A stretch of DNA of 62,813 bases from Fibrobacter succinogenes (GCA_902768715.1 CACXMH010000025.1:1-62813), one strand, 5' to 3'. Numbered from the stretch's first letter, positions 1 through 7,492 are shown. The notes: a model not told the origin generated them from the sequence alone. Numbers and translations: made by a program.

Positions 1-120
1 GACACCCTTGTCCGTATCCACGTTGATGTCGATGGCGGCGCTGGCCGCCGTTGCTGAAATTCCAGCGGTAATTATTGCCGCAAGGACGCCCGAAAACTTA
101 AGAGTTTTTACTGCACCCAT
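1..120 (-). CDS. N-terminus of an exported protein (runs off window)
   Basis: Forty codons are visible from an ATG at 120, preceded by an AGAGG ribosome site. They encode a classic signal peptide: MGAVKTLKF, then a hydrophobic Ala/Ile/Gly stretch, then an Ala-rich cleavage region, then a mature start like AAIDINVDTDKGV. The rest lies beyond the left edge, so the function cannot be called. It is probably a periplasmic or surface protein. Confidence 0.75.
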   Translation of the reverse strand, partial: MGAVKTLKFSGVLAAIITAGISATAASAAIDINVDTDKGV

Positions 121-152
121 ATGCACCTCTCATTTCCTTGAAATCTAGTACT

Positions 153-1073
153 TTATTTTTCCACCACGATAAGTTCCGGCTCGCCACGGCCCGGGAGCGG
201 CCTGAAAATCTTTACCTTGGTTTCTGTGGCAGGCCCGCCAAAGGCCTTCATTTCGCAAGTGAACAAGAAGTTGGTGCCCGCCACCACCTGTGTGGAGACA
301 CTCAGGGGCTTAAGGCTCAGGTAACCGTAGTCCTTGGTGGCGGCGACAAACACGGCAGAGTCTTCGGCTGTAAGCGGGCGCTGTTCCGAATAGCCGCCCA
401 TGAGCATCTCTTCGGTCTTGCCAGCTTCCAAGTCGGCAAAGAAGGCTTCTACTTCGGCGGACACGACGGAATCTGCACCTTCGGCGCTGATTCGCCTGTT
501 GGAAATTCCGTAGGCCAGGGTGACGCTTGCGTTCGGTTCCAGGGTCTTGAGTTCGGCGGCGCTGGCCTTGCGGCCACCGCTACCGTAGGTGCAGAAGGGC
601 ACCACCACCTTACCGCTCAGGTCGTTGGAATCCAAGAAGCTGTAGATGGGGGGCGCGAAGGTGCCGAACATGATGGGGTAGCCCAAGAAGACGGTGTCGT
701 ATTTGGCCAGGTCGGCCTTGGCGTTCACCAAGGCGGGCCACTGCTTGTTTTCGCGCTGGCTGCGGACGGCGGCGACGGTGCTGTCGTAGGTAGAAGGGTA
801 GGGGGTGGCGGTCTTGATTTCAAAGACATCGGCGTTCCGGGCCTTCTGGAAAGCATCGGCCACCTTCTTGGTGGAGCCTGTCTGGGAGTAGAACACCACC
901 AGGGACTTGGAAGTCGCGGGCTGTTCTGCGGCCTGCTCAGCAGCCTGTTCCCCGGTTTTGGCGGGCGTTTTGTTTTGGGCTGGTTCCTGGTTACCGCAGG
1001 CGCACAGGGCAAGTGCCGCCACCGCGGCGAAGCTGCTGAACTTGGCGATAAAACCGTTAAACATCCGATTCAT
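153..1073 (-). CDS. Flavodoxin-fold lipoprotein
   Basis: This 306-residue protein starts with a lipoprotein signal (hydrophobic run ending in LCAC) and an Ala/Gln/Glu-rich linker. A flavodoxin-like domain begins near residue 55 with VVFYSQTGSTKK, the FMN-phosphate loop, followed by LGYPIMFGTFAPPIYSFL and a TYGSGG segment typical of flavodoxins. About 80 C-terminal residues after the domain (GYLSLKPLSVSTQVV...) look like a beta-rich extension and are not recognised. Being a lipoprotein, it would act at the inner or outer membrane facing the periplasm, which is unusual for a flavodoxin. The redox partner is unknown. Confidence 0.8.
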   Translation of the reverse strand: MNRMFNGFIAKFSSFAAVAALALCACGNQEPAQNKTPAKTGEQAAEQAAEQPATSKSLVVFYSQTGSTKKVADAFQKARNADVFEIKTATPYPSTYDSTVAAVRSQRENKQWPALVNAKADLAKYDTVFLGYPIMFGTFAPPIYSFLDSNDLSGKVVVPFCTYGSGGRKASAAELKTLEPNASVTLAYGISNRRISAEGADSVVSAEVEAFFADLEAGKTEEMLMGGYSEQRPLTAEDSAVFVAATKDYGYLSLKPLSVSTQVVAGTNFLFTCEMKAFGGPATETKVKIFRPLPGRGEPELIVVEK

Positions 1074-1193
1074 AAAACCTCCGTCCCCATAAGGGCGTTT
1101 ACCTACTAAAAATAAACTTTTATGGGAAAAGAGGAAATGTCAAGCCTGGCAGAAACTGTGCTCAGACAGGAACAAAGAGCTTCAACAAGGCTT

Positions 1194-2189
1194 TTACAGC
1201 TCGAATCCGGCTTCTACCATGCACTTTTGCGCGAAGGCGTTGGCTTCGTCTTCTTTTTCGGGGTAGTTGTGGGTGATTTCGATGTTCTGCAGGCAAATTC
1301 CCTTTTTGCCGTGGTATAGCACGTGGGCCAGCTCGTGGAAGAACGTAAACCACATCGTCGCGCGCTTCTCGAAGCGGTCGTGCAACTGGATCAGGGGCAC
1401 GTCCTTGTACCAGCGGTACATGCCGTGAATCGGTGCGCACTTGAAATTCTGCACGAACAGCACACGAATCCCGATTTTGCGGCAGATTTCCTGCAGGCCC
1501 GTCATGCAGTCGTCCACCACTTCGGCTTCCGGCGTCCAGTAGGTAATGCGCTTTTTGCTTTTGGGGCGTACCTTGTTCGCGGCGGCGAAGGCGATGATTT
1601 CGGGGAGGGCGGCTTTTAGGCGCTTGCGCACCGGAATCTGTTCCTGCTTTTCCATCGGGTCTCGGTCCGCAAGAATTTCGCCACGACGAATCCATGCCGA
1701 TGTGGCATACGGGTCCTTGACATCGGCAAGGGAGATGCGAAACGCCACCTTAAGCTTAGCATCCTTGTAGTAACCGTCCCACGCCTTGGGGGACGCTACC
1801 GCGAAGAACTTGAGGAGGGGCATCAAAGATTTTTCGTTATCCTTCGTTTGTCGCACCCATTCGCGGACGTTAACCTCTTCGGGAAAAGACCTTCTCCAAA
1901 GAGACTGATCCGAAAGCGAAGCCTTGATTTTTTCGCGAGCAACATACTCATCATAGGCAATTTGGCTACGTAACCAGTAACCAGCCGGAATTTGCGTAAT
2001 CATTTCCAACATAACTGCAACTTCCGGCGTAATACGGCAATTGCCCTGCAAAATGTCGTTCACCGCCTTGGGCGTATAGCCCATGCGTGTAGCCAAGTCG
2101 TTCGCATCCAAGCCCATTTCTTCAAGTTTTTCGGCCAAATCCCTTCCCGGAGGAAATTCAACCCACAATTTAAAATCATTATTAATCAT
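1194..2189 (-). CDS. higA: HigA-type antitoxin fused to an ImmA/IrrE metallopeptidase
   Basis: Residues 15-75 form an XRE/HigA helix-turn-helix (DLATRMGYTPKAVNDILQG) with the typical GYWLRSQIAYDEY continuation. The C-terminal half is an ImmA/IrrE domain with the zinc motif HELAH at about 285-289 and a downstream acidic ligand near 313-318. It lies 6 bases after the HigB-like toxin gene, the usual toxin-first higBA order. The helix-turn-helix should bind its own promoter. The peptidase may cleave a repressor or the protein itself (inference). Confidence 0.85.
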   Translation of the reverse strand: MINNDFKLWVEFPPGRDLAEKLEEMGLDANDLATRMGYTPKAVNDILQGNCRITPEVAVMLEMITQIPAGYWLRSQIAYDEYVAREKIKASLSDQSLWRRSFPEEVNVREWVRQTKDNEKSLMPLLKFFAVASPKAWDGYYKDAKLKVAFRISLADVKDPYATSAWIRRGEILADRDPMEKQEQIPVRKRLKAALPEIIAFAAANKVRPKSKKRITYWTPEAEVVDDCMTGLQEICRKIGIRVLFVQNFKCAPIHGMYRWYKDVPLIQLHDRFEKRATMWFTFFHELAHVLYHGKKGICLQNIEITHNYPEKEDEANAFAQKCMVEAGFEL

Positions 2190-2195
2190 ACTTCC

Positions 2196-2519
2196 TCACT
2201 TGTGATAATCCGCTATTTCAAGCATTTTTGCAACACGTTCCTTGGCCCACACAATTTGGGCGACGGGCCCCTCGTTTGTGCTCTTGAATATCAACCTGTA
2301 CGGCTGATCCAGGTCGCAAGCCCATTGACCGGCTCGATTTCCAATCAAATCGTGATAATGACCCGGCAAGCCACGCAATTGTTCAAAATTGTCAGCGCGG
2401 TCAATCTGCATCAATCGCACCGCGTAGCAATTGGCGCGCCGCTGGCCCAGCGTTTTCTGCGCATACGCCTTGTCAGTAGCGCATTTTTTCAGATCCTTGT
2501 CCTCAAAAAGTATGTTCAT
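2196..2519 (-). CDS. higB: HigB-like toxin (RelE superfamily mRNA interferase)
   Basis: This 107-residue protein matches the HigB/plasmid-killer pattern: FEDKDLKKC at the start, a central RLMQIDRADNFEQLRGLPGHYHDL, and GQWACDLDQPYRLIF near residue 75. HigB toxins cleave ribosome-bound mRNA and are neutralised by HigA, encoded 6 bases downstream. The upstream region is very AT-rich and carries TATAGT/TATATT boxes but no good Shine-Dalgarno sequence. Confidence 0.85.
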   Translation of the reverse strand: MNILFEDKDLKKCATDKAYAQKTLGQRRANCYAVRLMQIDRADNFEQLRGLPGHYHDLIGNRAGQWACDLDQPYRLIFKSTNEGPVAQIVWAKERVAKMLEIADYHK

Positions 2520-2669
2520 TTCTATCTCATTATTTTACTATACCTATAATATACATTAAAATTTTAAATAATGCAATAGGTGTAGTATTATTTTTGAAAA
2601 TAAACGATAGGGATGCTGACAAGGAATTCTTGAAAAAGATTGACTGCAAATGGTAAAAGTCCGCACGCT

Positions 2670-2756
2670 CTACGCTTTATATTCCGCCATGGCATCCATA
2701 AGCTTGTCAAAGTCGCCCTCGGCAAACGCCTTTACGGCTCTGTCAAGTCTTTTCAT
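2670..2756 (-). CDS. Possible 28-residue ORF next to SMR repeat A
   Basis: A short frame begins MKRLDRAVKAFAEGDFDKL and ends at TAG (2670-2672). Its first five codons lie inside the duplicated SMR-upstream block: copy C also reads MKRLD before diverging. It could be a remnant of a gene that was once divergent from the SMR gene, or chance. No ribosome site is visible and no family is recognised. Confidence 0.25.
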   Translation of the reverse strand: MKRLDRAVKAFAEGDFDKLMDAMAEYKA

Positions 2757-3100
2757 GAATATTTTGGGAATTATTTTCTGGCAAATTCTATATTCCCCAT
2801 CAGATGCTCACGGTCCTTAAATACATCGCCCTAGTCGGCACGTTCTTCATTTACACCACCTCGGGGGTGTTCTCGAAGCTTGCGTCGCAGCGGGAGTTCC
2901 TCTCGCCGGGGTACATCGCGTTCCTCGCCTGCACGGTGGGCGTGCTGGGAATCTACGCGGTGCTGTGGCAGCAGATTATCAAGCGGATGGACGTGAGCCT
3001 GGCCTACATGTTCAAGGGCACGGGCGTGGTGTTCGGGCTAATGCTTGCGCACTTCGTGTTTGGCGAGGCAATCACCACGACGAATATCGTCGGGGCGGGA
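2741..3100 (+). repeat. SMR direct repeat, copy A (360 bp)
   Basis: This stretch, from TGTCAAGTCTTTTCATGAAT through about codon 99 of the SMR gene, matches 5531-5889. By eye there are roughly 18 differences in the 297 coding bases, mostly synonymous. Upstream of 2741 and downstream of about 3100 the similarity ends abruptly. It is a direct repeat flanking inserted cassettes. Confidence 0.9.
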
Positions 3101-3112
3101 ACGACGAACTAG
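2804..3112 (+). pseudogene. SMR/EamA-type transporter, copy A, 3' end replaced
   Basis: It encodes 102 residues of a four-helix small multidrug resistance/EamA-like protein: TTSGVFSKLAS, GYIAFLACTVGVLGIYAV, SLAYMFKGTGVVFGLMLAH, FGEAITTTN. After IVGAG the frame switches to foreign sequence and stops two codons later, overlapping the stop of the oppositely oriented 3109-3333 gene. The last helix is therefore incomplete. TATATT at 2789-2794 lies 9 bases before the ATG, so transcription may still occur. The substrate is unknown. Confidence 0.75.
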
Positions 3113-3333
3113 CGGCCGCGAGCAAGTTCCTGGCGGTACTGTTCTTCTATAAACGCCGGACCATCCCACCAGAGTTTGCTGCTTTCGTTATAGAGCATTT
3201 GCCCCGTATGCGAGCGTAAAAAACTAGGCAAAACATCAGATGCGTCGCGACCATCCTCTTTTGCGATGCTTTCGACAACCATCACCGTAAGCAAATCGAT
3301 GGCGGCATTTATGCGGTTGGCCATTACATCCAT
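3109..3333 (-). CDS. Small protein of the DUF3791/DUF3990 module
   Basis: It encodes 74 residues (NRINAAIDLLTVMVVESIAKE ... LYNESSKLWWDGPAFIEEQYRQEL). It is translationally coupled to the DUF3990 gene: the DUF3990 stop TAA at 3326-3324 overlaps an internal ATG (TAATG, fourth codon), which may be the true start. Its end abuts the truncated SMR copy A. It resembles small helical partners found next to DUF3990 proteins, and I infer an accessory antitoxin-like role. The exact family was not identified. Confidence 0.6.
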   Translation of the reverse strand: MDVMANRINAAIDLLTVMVVESIAKEDGRDASDVLPSFLRSHTGQMLYNESSKLWWDGPAFIEEQYRQELARGR

Positions 3334-3887
3334 ACCCGTTCACTCCCCATAAATGACAACTGGTTCAATGCGGCAACAGACTTGAAGCAATACTGATTCT
3401 TCAACCGCTCCGGAAGCAGCAGCCGAATGCAGATATCGTCTGCAGAGGCGGAACCCACCTCGCCAAAAGCATTCGCCATGTAAGTCACAATCGTGCTGTT
3501 AGTCGCATCGTTTGCAATCTTGCCCCCAATAACATCATAATTAGAGCAATCTTCCAGGACCTCGCCAAAAACATCCTTCTTTCGATGAGCGACTACGCAA
3601 TGGAGCCAAGCGGAATCAGCGGCCTCATAGATTTTTATATTGAGCCTGGCATTGCCATTATACCGAAACGCCGAGACCACGCCGAATCTTTGACTTGCGA
3701 CAACACCATTTTCTACAGCCTTCTGCGTAGAAATCTTCGCAAAGGATTCAGCCTGTCCCTTGTCAGTCGTCAGATAAAAGCCTTGACCAAAGTCCTTATA
3801 CCGGGCACACTTCCGTAAATCGGGAGTCTGGACCGAGCAAAAACTACCATGGTACAAAATGTCGCCGTCTTTCAAAATATCAACCAC
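3324..3887 (-). CDS. DUF3990-family protein (ADP-ribosyltransferase-like fold, putative toxin)
   Basis: The pattern LYHGSFCSVQTPDL ... DFGQGFYLTTDKGQAESFA (residues 10-55) is the DUF3990 signature, related to the ADP-ribosyltransferase fold. I prefer the GTG at 3887 because AAGGAGG lies 6 bases before it; the ATG at 3905 is upstream of that site. The GTG overlaps the stop of the DUF3791 gene (GTGGTTGA), so the two are coupled. In sequenced genomes DUF3990 and DUF3791 commonly co-occur. The toxin role is inferred from fold and context. Confidence 0.75.
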   Translation of the reverse strand: MVDILKDGDILYHGSFCSVQTPDLRKCARYKDFGQGFYLTTDKGQAESFAKISTQKAVENGVVASQRFGVVSAFRYNGNARLNIKIYEAADSAWLHCVVAHRKKDVFGEVLEDCSNYDVIGGKIANDATNSTIVTYMANAFGEVGSASADDICIRLLLPERLKNQYCFKSVAALNQLSFMGSERVWM

Positions 3888-4101
3888 AGGCAGCCTCCTT
3901 CGCATCGAGATACTGCTTTACATCGTCAAGCACGGCCAAATCGCCCTCTATATGGAACAAGTCCCACATCTTCGCGATATAACGATACACGCCCCTTTCT
4001 TCAAAAAGGGATGCAACCTGCGGAAGCGACATTTTCCACTGTTCCGCAGCAAGGCGCGTAAGCCGGGTCTGCATATAGACGACTTGCGATTCTTTGTCCA
4101 T
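3880..4101 (-). CDS. DUF3791-family small protein (putative antitoxin)
   Basis: It is 73 residues from the ATG at 4101. The core RLAAEQWKMSLPQVASLFEERG, then YIAKMWDLFHIEGDLAVLDDV, is the DUF3791 pattern. The start is supported by AATATA/TATATT at 4109-4114, seven bases upstream, giving a leaderless mRNA. A longer frame to 4155 would translate the promoter. It is first in the three-gene module and overlaps DUF3990 by 8 bases. Confidence 0.75.
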   Translation of the reverse strand: MDKESQVVYMQTRLTRLAAEQWKMSLPQVASLFEERGVYRYIAKMWDLFHIEGDLAVLDDVKQYLDAKEAACG

Positions 4102-4114
4102 TACCTTAAATATA
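4102..4114 (-). promoter_or_regulatory. -10 box for leaderless DUF3791 gene
   Basis: TATATT (minus strand, 4114-4109) is followed by TAAGGTA and the ATG at 4101. A seven-base gap puts the expected transcription start on or next to the start codon. Confidence 0.55.
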
Positions 4115-4466
4115 TATAAAAATGAACCTACACAGCGACCTTTAACTCTTTTCAATCATTTAAATGCACCACGCCATGTAAGACGGAACTTTCGTTACCA
4201 TTTTCAATAGTGCGCAAGGTATTCTTTGTAAAAAGCACCAATAATGCGCAAATTTCAACGTTTTCTAATCATTTTTTAGGCGTTTTTATGCATTTTCATA
4301 TTTTTGATGCGTTTGGCAATATTTTGTTGATGTGTTTGGCGTATTTTCGTCAACGCATTTGACCAAGCATCGCTTTTCCTTTCTATACATTTGAGCACTA
4401 TTGAATATAAATTCGCCGGAGGCATTTGTCAATACCTAAAAAAGAAAAATTTTACCCCTAATAACA
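4115..4466. other. AT-rich gene-free stretch
   Basis: I see no gene. Runs such as TTTTTAGGCG, TTTTTATGCA and repeated GCGTTTGGC/GCATTTGAC words occur. The right part (GCACTATTGAATATAAATTC, then TTGTCAA) resembles the promoter-bearing borders upstream of the other cassettes, but SMR copy B starts only at about 4467. Confidence 0.5.
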
Positions 4467-4617
4467 ATTCTATATTCCCCATCAGATGCTCACGGTCCTT
4501 AAATACATCGCCCTGGTCGGCACGTTCTTCATTTACACCACGTCGGGGGTGTTCTCGAAGCTGGCGTCGCGGTGGTACAAAATTACTTCACCATCGCGAG
4601 CACCTGTTCCTTGGTGA
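4467..4617 (+). pseudogene. SMR transporter remnant, copy B (first 28 codons)
   Basis: AATTCTATATTCCCCATCAG and 28 SMR codons from the ATG at 4486 match copies A and C up to TTCTCGAAGCTGGCGTCGC (about 4570). The sequence then becomes foreign, and the frame runs to a TGA at 4615-4617. The RhuM-like gene ends only 12 bases after the break, from the opposite direction. Confidence 0.85.
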
Positions 4618-5455
4618 CAAAATTCAGCACCGAGAACGCGGTCATCTGGTTTCCCAGTTCCTTGAACGACGCTCCCACGTGATAAACTACGTCGTCGACG
4701 ATGACAAAACGGTCGTGGACCTCGCGCATGTTCTCCAGACGAACCGTCGGGAATTGCCTATTCAAGCGGGTCTCTTCTTCTCTCATGGCATGGGTGATTC
4801 TGGCAGAATAGATGGTTGCGTTTACGCCTTCGGCACGCTTTGCCATAAGGGATAGCACCATGTCGTTGGCATATGGATCTATAATGACGAGTTCTTTTTT
4901 CGCGGAACGCACCAGCTGCACGGCAAACTCGTAACCGCTCCACTGCGAATGCGCGGGCAGCAGCCCCTCGCTTGGCGGCAAGTTCGCCTTCACGAAGAAA
5001 TCCACCTGCTTTTCGAGGTAAATGACCCGGGAATCAAGGTTTTCCAATCTGTTTTCGTGCGAAACGAGTCTTTGATTGACACTAAATCCCTTAAGCAAGT
5101 GCTCTTTTAGAACCTGGTTGGCCCAACGGCGAAATTGCGTTCCTTGATAGGATTTAACTCTATACCCGACAGAAATGATGACGTCTAGACTGAAAAGTTT
5201 GACCGGCTTATCCGAATTTGCAATTTGCAAAAAATGCAAATTGCTTTTCTCTTCCAGTTCGTGTTCTGCAAAAACATTGGCAATATGCCGTGAAATAACA
5301 GAAATGCTTTTAGAAAACAGTTCTGCCATCTGCGCCTGCGTGAGCCAGACGGTCTCGTTCTCTACCCGAACCTCGATGTGGAATTCCCCGCCCTCCGGCT
5401 GATAAACGATAATCTCGTTCTTTTCGGTAGCCGGTATCAACTCTTTTTCATCCAT
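4583..5455 (-). CDS. RhuM-like protein
   Basis: It is 290 residues from the ATG at 5455, which has a strong AAGGAGAG site; the upstream ATG at 5506 has none. The N-terminal 130 residues match the RhuM virulence family: VENETVWLTQAQMAELFSKS, SVISRHIANVFAEHELEE, VISVGYRVKSYQGTQFRRWAN. A coiled linker follows, and then a C-terminal region with VIIDPYAND and HDRFVIVDDVVYHVGASFKEL, resembling a phospholipase-D-like HxK/R-type fold. Such genes are common in islands near defence loci. The function is unknown. It sits alone between SMR copies B and C. Confidence 0.7.
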   Translation of the reverse strand: MDEKELIPATEKNEIIVYQPEGGEFHIEVRVENETVWLTQAQMAELFSKSISVISRHIANVFAEHELEEKSNLHFLQIANSDKPVKLFSLDVIISVGYRVKSYQGTQFRRWANQVLKEHLLKGFSVNQRLVSHENRLENLDSRVIYLEKQVDFFVKANLPPSEGLLPAHSQWSGYEFAVQLVRSAKKELVIIDPYANDMVLSLMAKRAEGVNATIYSARITHAMREEETRLNRQFPTVRLENMREVHDRFVIVDDVVYHVGASFKELGNQMTAFSVLNFVTKEQVLAMVK

Positions 5456-5470
5456 CTTGCTCTCCTTTTG

Positions 5471-5494
5471 CCGCAGACAAGCGTGAAACTGCGG
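5471..5494 (-). promoter_or_regulatory. Leader hairpin before the RhuM-like gene
   Basis: In mRNA sense a 24-base element starts CCGCAG and ends CTGCGG, giving a 6-bp stem. It sits 15 bases before the RhuM start codon. An element identical at about 20 of 24 positions lies upstream of AbiEi at 7424-7447, where the inner stem pair is A-U instead of G-C. Confidence 0.6.
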
Positions 5495-5507
5495 TGTATA
5501 CTGCACA

Positions 5508-5536
5508 AATATACACTAGCACAAGGGCGTTGTCAA
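5508..5536 (-). promoter_or_regulatory. Promoter of the RhuM-like gene
   Basis: On the minus strand, TTGACA (5536-5531), 17 bases, then TATATT (5513-5508). The -35 box is the last part of the duplicated SMR-upstream block, so the repeat supplies part of this cassette promoter. Confidence 0.65.
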
Positions 5537-5911
5537 GTCTTTTCATGAATATTTTGGGAATTTTTTTTTGCAAATTCTATATTCCCCGATAGATGCTCAC
5601 AGTCATTAAATACATCGCCCTGGTCGGCACATTCTTCATTTACACCACGTCGGGGGTGTTCTCGAAGCTCGCGTCGCAGCGGGAGTTTCTCTCGCCGGGG
5701 TACATCGCGTTCCTCGCCTGCACGGTGGGAGTGCTGGGAATCTACGCGGTGCTGTGGCAGCAGATTATCAAGCGGATGGACGTGAGCCTGGCCTATATGT
5801 TCAAGGGCACGGGCGTGGTGTTCGCGCTACTGCTCGCGCACTATGTGTTCGGCGAGGCAATCACCACGACGAACATGGTCGGGGCGGCAATCATCATCTG
5901 CGGCTTAACGG
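5531..5911 (+). repeat. SMR direct repeat, copy C
   Basis: This is the longest copy. It shares with copy A the block from TGTCAAGTCTTTTCATGAAT through ACGACGAACATGGTCGGGGC and continues to about codon 107. Recombination between copies A and C would delete both intervening cassettes. Confidence 0.9.
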
Positions 5912-5943
5912 TCAAACCCCCGCCAAATCCAGTATTTCTTTAG
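5593..5943 (+). CDS. SMR/EamA-type transporter, copy C (nearly complete)
   Basis: It encodes 116 residues with four predicted helices: IALVGTFFIYTTSG, YIAFLACTVGVLGIYAVLW, MFKGTGVVFALLLAHYVF, MVGAAIIICGL. It is the most complete of three copies, but the last codons (PPPNPVFL) overlap the end of the convergent AbiEii gene, so the native C-terminus was probably replaced. These proteins export small cations or metabolites as dimers. The substrate here is unknown. Confidence 0.75.
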   Translation: MLTVIKYIALVGTFFIYTTSGVFSKLASQREFLSPGYIAFLACTVGVLGIYAVLWQQIIKRMDVSLAYMFKGTGVVFALLLAHYVFGEAITTTNMVGAAIIICGLTVKPPPNPVFL

Positions 5944-6757
5944 CGCAGTCAAGAACCTGCGACAAAGTTATCCCTTTAGCAAACGGATTCTTGGCAACAA
6001 ATCTTCTCCAAAAATCATTCTGAACCAAATCCACTTTAATCGACTCTAAGATTTGTGGATATCCTTCTAGAATTTTGAACGTATTCCGCCGGTGAGAAGT
6101 CGCTTCAAGAGCAATCCTTAGTGTTTCGAAGTCTATTTCATCTTTCTTCAATGCATAAAGCATATACACATCGTAGAAATCTCTAGTTCGTGTATTAGCC
6201 GCACCTCTCGAAACAATTGTATCAAGTTTTTCCGCAAAAACATTCTCTAGCGGATAAGCCAAAACCGGAATCTCCTTATCGTCAAACACGCACTTATGCA
6301 TGTATTCTACTTCCCGGGGAATGATGGTATCTCCAGTTGTAAGGTCGACAGTCAAAGGAACTTTCATCTTTCCATAATGGCATTCAATAAAAACCCTGAG
6401 TCCTAGATAATCATCTTTTTCCCGAATCTCCTCAATCCGCTCGAACGAGAATGTCAGCTGATCGGCAATATCTATGCCGCAAATTTCCTTAAAAGCAGAA
6501 TCAACATTTTCATAGCTGACGCTAAACCCCTTTACTGTCGCATCAATGTCCATTGTTGAGCGGCTTCCGATTCCAAGAATAGATGCAATCAAGAACCCAC
6601 CCTTAATAACAAAATGGTCGCGAAAACGTGATACGGCAATTCTATCCAGCAAGCGTTCGAGGCAATACATTTGCAAGGTTGCTTGAGGCGTGATTCCAAA
6701 TTTTACAGACAGGCCCCTCAGTAATGCCTTTAGCTTCATCTCGTTATTCGTAATCAC
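5912..6757 (-). CDS. abiEii: AbiEii-family nucleotidyltransferase toxin
   Basis: It is 281 residues, starting at a GTG that overlaps the antitoxin stop (GTGA). FVIKGGFLIASILGIGSRSTMDIDAT (residues 48-73) is the nucleotidyltransferase core, with the GG...S and DxD elements. AEKLDTIVSRGAANTRTRDFYDVYML is the conserved AbiEii C-terminal motif. AbiE is a type IV toxin-antitoxin and abortive-infection system: AbiEii blocks growth and AbiEi represses the promoter. All key motifs look intact. Confidence 0.88.
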   Translation of the reverse strand: MITNNEMKLKALLRGLSVKFGITPQATLQMYCLERLLDRIAVSRFRDHFVIKGGFLIASILGIGSRSTMDIDATVKGFSVSYENVDSAFKEICGIDIADQLTFSFERIEEIREKDDYLGLRVFIECHYGKMKVPLTVDLTTGDTIIPREVEYMHKCVFDDKEIPVLAYPLENVFAEKLDTIVSRGAANTRTRDFYDVYMLYALKKDEIDFETLRIALEATSHRRNTFKILEGYPQILESIKVDLVQNDFWRRFVAKNPFAKGITLSQVLDCAKEILDLAGV

Positions 6758-7356
6758 AGCAACACCTCTAAATACGCTCTGAGTTTTTTTTCTACATGAA
6801 AAGTCTTTGCAAGTTGCATCAGTTTCGGAATATTCTTTTCTTTACGGCTGGCGTACGTTTTAATTGCATAGGTTATTGTCTGGATATCGGCCGCAACTTT
6901 GGCCGTCATGATTTCGCACAAGGTTCTTTCGGCAGAATAGGCATGCACAACATTACCTAAGGGCGTTTTGACCTCTACGATCTCAAGCGGATAAAGATTC
7001 TTCGATGAATGCTTTACCACAATTCCATTTTTTGCCAGAGAGGGCGAATGGTAGAACCCCTTAAACGTCATGGTCCACATAAACGGCGCGCGTTCTGTCA
7101 GAGAATGCAAGAACAAAGCCGTTTCGCACGAGAATACGCCCGTCGGGCAACGATGCTGCAAATTCAGGAGTTCGTCCTCTTGTGCCGTTTCCAACTGATA
7201 CACTCCGCGCGCAACCCTTACGATTTTCCCGGCATCGGAAAGCTGTTTCAGGATCATCCTGTGGATACCTGCAAGCGAAGCCTGCTTCGCAGTAATCCGC
7301 CCGCCCTTTTCCAAGAGAAGGTTCATTAGTGTCTTTTCTTTGTTATTGACAATCAT
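6754..7356 (-). CDS. abiEi: AbiEi-family antitoxin/repressor
   Basis: It is 200 residues from the ATG at 7356. The N-terminal winged helix (GGRITAKQASLAGIHRMILKQLSDAGKIVRVARGVYQL) is typical of AbiEi; the C-terminal domain includes SAERTLCEIMT and YASRKEKNIPKLMQLAK. A second possible start at 7410 has a good GGAGGAG site but would translate the operator. The start at 7356 is leaderless, with TTGACA-17-TATATT-7-ATG. AbiEi binds inverted repeats in its own promoter. Confidence 0.85.
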   Translation of the reverse strand: MIVNNKEKTLMNLLLEKGGRITAKQASLAGIHRMILKQLSDAGKIVRVARGVYQLETAQEDELLNLQHRCPTGVFSCETALFLHSLTERAPFMWTMTFKGFYHSPSLAKNGIVVKHSSKNLYPLEIVEVKTPLGNVVHAYSAERTLCEIMTAKVAADIQTITYAIKTYASRKEKNIPKLMQLAKTFHVEKKLRAYLEVLL

Positions 7357-7392
7357 ACTAACAAATATACAAGATATTAGTATAAATGTCAA
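7355..7392 (-). promoter_or_regulatory. AbiEi promoter with operator repeat
   Basis: Minus strand: -35 TTGACA at 7392-7387, a 17-base spacer, -10 TATATT at 7369-7364, ATG at 7356. Inverted arms ATACTAA (7355-7361) and TTAGTAT (7377-7383) straddle the -10 box, as expected for autorepression by AbiEi. Confidence 0.7.
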
Positions 7393-7423
7393 TATATTCA
7401 GGTTGTCCATCTTTCACTCCTCC

Positions 7424-7447
7424 CCGCAAACAGGCCTGAAATTGCGG
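7424..7447 (-). promoter_or_regulatory. Leader hairpin upstream of AbiEi
   Basis: In mRNA sense it begins CCGCAA and ends TTGCGG, extended by C/G pairs outside. It contains an inner CAGGCCTG palindrome and is followed by GGAGGAG and the ATG at 7410. It matches the hairpin before the RhuM-like gene. Confidence 0.6.
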
Positions 7448-7492
7448 GTCTTCAATTGTTTTTCGCGAGCAAAAGCTACTCACTTGTGCACT

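Noticed and set aside
138-1109. Long plus-strand open frame over the flavodoxin gene
   Set aside because: It is the antisense shadow of the lipoprotein gene; the His/Gly-rich translation has no domain, and the minus frame has a lipobox and FMN loop.
6754-7410. AbiEi start at 7410
   Set aside because: It has a good ribosome site but would translate the operator/promoter into 18 unconserved residues; 7356 is preferred, though the upstream start may be used from the distal promoter.
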